This document shows, piece by piece, positions 61,861-64,000 of a stretch of 64,000 bases of DNA. Made by a program: the position numbers and the translations under genes. The notes beneath the pieces were generated by a model. It was not told the origin of the DNA and ran no database searches. It saw only the letters and a list, made by a program, of their open reading frames with translations. Each line of letters starts with the position of its first letter. The first letter of the stretch is position 1. This stretch comes from Saccharomonospora cyanea NA-134 (GTDB lineage: Bacteria > Actinomycetota > Actinomycetes > Mycobacteriales > Pseudonocardiaceae), in the NCBI RefSeq assembly GCF_000244975.1, contig NZ_CM001440.1, forward strand, positions 372,001 to 436,000, written 5' to 3'.

Positions 61861-62844
61861 TCAGTCGGCTCGGTTCTGAGCCCGCCGAACGAGGTCGTTC
61901 ACGAGTCCCGCGGCCTCGTCCGGGTGGTCCACGGTGGCGATCACCCGGCGGTTCGAGCTCAGGGTGAGCACCAGCGCCGCGCCGCTCCGGCACTTGAAGG
62001 CCACGTCACCGGAGGAGTTCGTCCGTACCCCGAGGCCACCGCCACCGAGAAGCGTGAGCGACTCCGTGCTCGCCGAAGTGATCTCGGCGAGCGGGACGGT
62101 CCTCCGCGGGTAGCCCAGCGCGCCCATGCGGATCGTGACGGCCGTGGCGTCGACGGTCACGTGTACCCGGGCGGTGCCGACAGCGGCGAGAACCCCGATC
62201 CCCAGGGGCACCAGATAGGTGCTCCACGCGGCAGTCGTCCCGCTCAGCGCGCCGACGACGACCAGCACGACAGGCGGTACCGCGACGCAGAGCACCGCCA
62301 ACCCGGCGTTCGTCGCGGTACCCACCCACGCGGCACGCTCGCCAGGGTTCAGGCCGGCGCTCTCGGAACCCACCGCGACCGCGCTCCGCTTCGGTGGCAC
62401 GTCGGGCGCGACGAGCCACGACACGACACCCGCTGCGACGCCGACACCCACGAGCACGATGATCGACAGCCCCGGGCCCGAGGCTTCCCGCCAGGAGGGT
62501 GCGTCGAGGGTGGCGATCACGGACGTCACGAGGCCCGCCACGGGCACCACGACCAGTCCCGAGGCCAGTCCGACCAGCGGTGGATACGAACCGCGTCCGG
62601 TGCGCAGCAGCACGAGGGCGACGACCGTGAGGACGACAGCCAGTGCGAGTGTGGCGACGAGGGTCCAGGTCGTCAGCGCGTCGAGGCTCGTCGCGCCGTC
62701 GGGGGCGCCCGACGGGCCCCAGTGGGTGGCCACCTGCTCGGGCACGCGATCCGACCAGGCGCCGCGGAGGGCGAACGCCACGACGGCGAGCAGGGCGGGA
62801 ACACCCAGCGTGGCCAGGACCACGCGAACGGGGACGCTTCTCAC
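61861..62844 (-). CDS. DUF1648 membrane protein
   Basis: This 327-residue protein has about seven helices. The N-terminal block RVPEQVATHWGPSGAPDGATS is the DUF1648 signature, seen in proteins such as SdpI-like immunity factors. A cytoplasmic beta-rich C-terminal domain (about 220-320) follows. The start overlaps the GntR stop by 4 bases, so regulator and membrane protein form one unit; related pairs act as autorepressed immunity or envelope systems. Function here is unknown. Confidence 0.82.
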   Translation of the reverse strand: MRSVPVRVVLATLGVPALLAVVAFALRGAWSDRVPEQVATHWGPSGAPDGATSLDALTTWTLVATLALAVVLTVVALVLLRTGRGSYPPLVGLASGLVVVPVAGLVTSVIATLDAPSWREASGPGLSIIVLVGVGVAAGVVSWLVAPDVPPKRSAVAVGSESAGLNPGERAAWVGTATNAGLAVLCVAVPPVVLVVVGALSGTTAAWSTYLVPLGIGVLAAVGTARVHVTVDATAVTIRMGALGYPRRTVPLAEITSASTESLTLLGGGGLGVRTNSSGDVAFKCRSGAALVLTLSSNRRVIATVDHPDEAAGLVNDLVRRAQNRAD

Positions 62845-63191
62845 GAGAAATTCCTCCTCACGATCGTGACCAACTCCTCCACGCCCACGCCGGCGCGTCT
62901 GCTCTCGGCCACGAGTTCGGCGGCTAGCGCGGCCAGGCGGGCGTGGCCGTCGGACCGGCCCGTCACCACGGCCCCCCGCCTGCGGCGGAGGTCGATGATT
63001 CCCTCGTCCCGCAGCGTGCCGTACGCGCGCAGCACGGTGTGCACGTTGATGTCCAGCAGCTTCGCTAGTTCTCGCGCGGCAGGGAGGCTGTCGCCCGGCT
63101 TGAGGCGCTCTTCGGACAGCGCACGACGGACCGACGCGGCGACCTGCTCGTACAGCGGAGCCGTCGACGAAGGGTCGATACGGAAGAGCAT
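62841..63191 (-). CDS. GntR family regulator, YtrA-like
   Basis: This 116-residue regulator has a winged helix (PLYEQVAASVRRALSEERLKPGDSLPAARELAKLLDINVHTVLRAYGTLRDEGIIDLRRRRG) and a short helical tail, without a ligand domain. I chose ATG 63191; no ribosome binding site precedes it and the operator abuts it, so the transcript may be leaderless. It resembles the regulator at 46625 but is clearly a separate paralogue. It is translationally coupled to the DUF1648 gene. Confidence 0.86.
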   Translation of the reverse strand: MLFRIDPSSTAPLYEQVAASVRRALSEERLKPGDSLPAARELAKLLDINVHTVLRAYGTLRDEGIIDLRRRRGAVVTGRSDGHARLAALAAELVAESRRAGVGVEELVTIVRRNFS

Positions 63192-63192
63192 A

Positions 63193-63211
63193 GTTCTAAC
63201 TTTACTAGAAC
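63193..63211. promoter_or_regulatory. Operator/promoter of the GntR-DUF1648 pair
   Basis: GTTCTA (63193-63198) and TAGAAC (63206-63211) form a perfect inverted repeat around 7 bases, directly before the regulator start codon. This is the place for autorepression. Confidence 0.6.
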
Positions 63212-63249
63212 AATGGTGGCTTAATTCGGTCGCCCGCTCCGGACACGAC

Positions 63250-63286
63250 GAAGCCCCCGAAACCGCCACAGCGGTCCGGGGGCTTC
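63250..63286 (-). terminator. Terminator downstream of aspC
   Basis: GAAGCCCCCG (63250-63259) pairs with CGGGGGCTTC (63277-63286), with an inner ACCGC/GCGGT stem. It lies 18 bases past the aspC stop on the minus strand. Confidence 0.85.
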
Positions 63287-63303
63287 GCGTCAGGGACTGT
63301 GCG

Positions 63304-64000
63304 TTACTTCGCCTCGGAGAGGAGATCCGCCACTCGGGTGACGCCCTCCACGAGGTCCTTCTCGGCGAGCGCGTAGGAGAACCGGAAGTAGCCGGGCGTG
63401 CCGAACGCCTCGCCGGGCACGACGGCGACCTCCACCTCACGCAGGATCAGGTCGGCCAGCTCCACCGTGTCGGCGGGCCGCTGCCCCCGGATCTCCTTGC
63501 CGAGCACCGCCTTCACCGACGGGTACGCGTAGAACGCGCCCTCGGGCGTCGGGCACTCGACGTTCGGGATCTCCGACAGCATCGACACGATCTTCTTGCG
63601 GCGGGAGTCGAACGCCGCCCGCATCTCGTGGACCACGTCGAGCGGGCCCTCCACCGCGGCGAGCGCGGCGCGCTGGGAGACGTTGGCGACGTTGCCGCAC
63701 AGGTGTGACTGGAAGCTCGACGCGGCCTTGATCACATCCTGGGGCCCCACGATCCAGCCGACGCGCCAACCCGTCATGGAGTAGGTCTTCGCCACGCCGT
63801 TGAGGATCAGCGTGCGGTCGGCCAGTTCCGGCACCACCGTGGGCAGTGACGCGGCCTTGACACCGTCGTACACGAGGTGTTCGTAGATCTCGTCGGTGAT
63901 CACCCAGATGTCGTGCTCGGCCGCCCACCTGCCGATCGCCTCCACCTGCTCGCGGGTGTAGACGGCGCCGGTCGGGTTCGACGGCGAGTTGAACAGCAGC
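63304..64000 (-). CDS. aspC: Aspartate aminotransferase, cut by window edge
   Basis: About 230 C-terminal residues of a fold-type I PLP aminotransferase are visible. The frame runs off the right edge. [19 protein letters not shown] is the conserved substrate/PLP loop, [14 protein letters not shown] holds the PLP-contacting Asp and Tyr, [16 protein letters not shown] the Schiff-base lysine, and [18 protein letters not shown] the carboxylate-binding arginine. It fits the bacterial Ib subgroup of aspartate aminotransferases. Confidence 0.92.
   Translation of the reverse strand, partial: LLFNSPSNPTGAVYTREQVEAIGRWAAEHDIWVITDEIYEHLVYDGVKAASLPTVVPELADRTLILNGVAKTYSMTGWRVGWIVGPQDVIKAASSFQSHLCGNVANVSQRAALAAVEGPLDVVHEMRAAFDSRRKKIVSMLSEIPNVECPTPEGAFYAYPSVKAVLGKEIRGQRPADTVELADLILREVEVAVVPGEAFGTPGYFRFSYALAEKDLVEGVTRVADLLSEAK

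Overview
The window is high-GC (roughly 70 percent G+C), with many GTG starts and strong purine-rich ribosome binding sites. It carries actinobacterial hallmarks: menaquinone genes, a full 14-subunit nuo operon, an EspG/PPE-type accessory locus, a fused KorA, and a tRNA-Thr/tRNA-Met/rpmG/hadAB block. I read it as a chromosomal segment of a Pseudonocardiaceae-type actinomycete, possibly Saccharomonospora or a relative. The genus is an inference. No plasmid, phage or rRNA genes are visible.

Layout. 1-1882: demethylmenaquinone methyltransferase (cut by the left edge) and the FAD-dependent reductase MenJ. 1883-2290: regulatory gap holding two Rex-type operators. 2291-18315: nuoA to nuoN on the plus strand, mostly with 4-base stop/start overlaps. 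18322-21499 (minus): a four-gene type VII secretion accessory operon (EspG-like chaperone, PPE-like protein with WxG, DUF3558 lipoprotein, small partner with a YxxxE tail). 21755-23861: polyprenyl diphosphate synthase and a one-helix membrane protein with a conserved C-terminal domain. 23930-26943 (minus): korAB. 27090-28435: an Lrp/AsnC regulator divergent from a dimethylargininase. 28444-28596: a symmetric array of 21-bp repeats. 28600-32112 (minus): a zinc/manganese ABC importer. 32349-38928: htpX, rmlA, an ArsR-like regulator, a PH-like repeat protein, a persulfide dioxygenase-rhodanese and a DUF4232 lipoprotein.

38953-40619 is a gene graveyard: a frameshifted cupin, a SnoaL-like gene, a 5'-truncated acetyltransferase and the tail of a tyrosine recombinase. 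Next come YajQ, tRNA-Tyr, a small amide cassette (fmdB, amiS, fmdA) bracketed by two near-identical terminator hairpins, an amidase, a phosphotransferase and a GntR/YtrA-ABC operon. 48881-54404 holds two paired actinobacterial proteins of unknown function, a DUF309 protein, ctaD (aa3 oxidase subunit I), a DUF2630 protein and a two-component system. 54571-64000 holds a DedA protein, a GGDEF(degenerate)-EAL protein, tRNA-Thr, tRNA-Met, rpmG, a secreted serine protease, hadA/hadB, an SGNH lipoprotein, a GntR/DUF1648 pair and aspartate aminotransferase (cut by the right edge).

How it works together. The polyprenyl synthase makes the menaquinone side chain, MenG methylates the ring and MenJ saturates one isoprene unit. 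Complex I then reduces the quinone, and the aa3 oxidase closes the chain with oxygen. KorAB feeds low-potential electrons from 2-oxoglutarate. The Rex-type sites suggest nuo transcription follows the NADH/NAD+ ratio. The order menG-menJ-polyprenyl synthase-htpX-yajQ-tRNA-Tyr, and the later tRNA-Thr-tRNA-Met-rpmG-hadAB block, match my memory of mycobacterial gene order, so the remaining genes look like lineage-specific insertions in a conserved frame.
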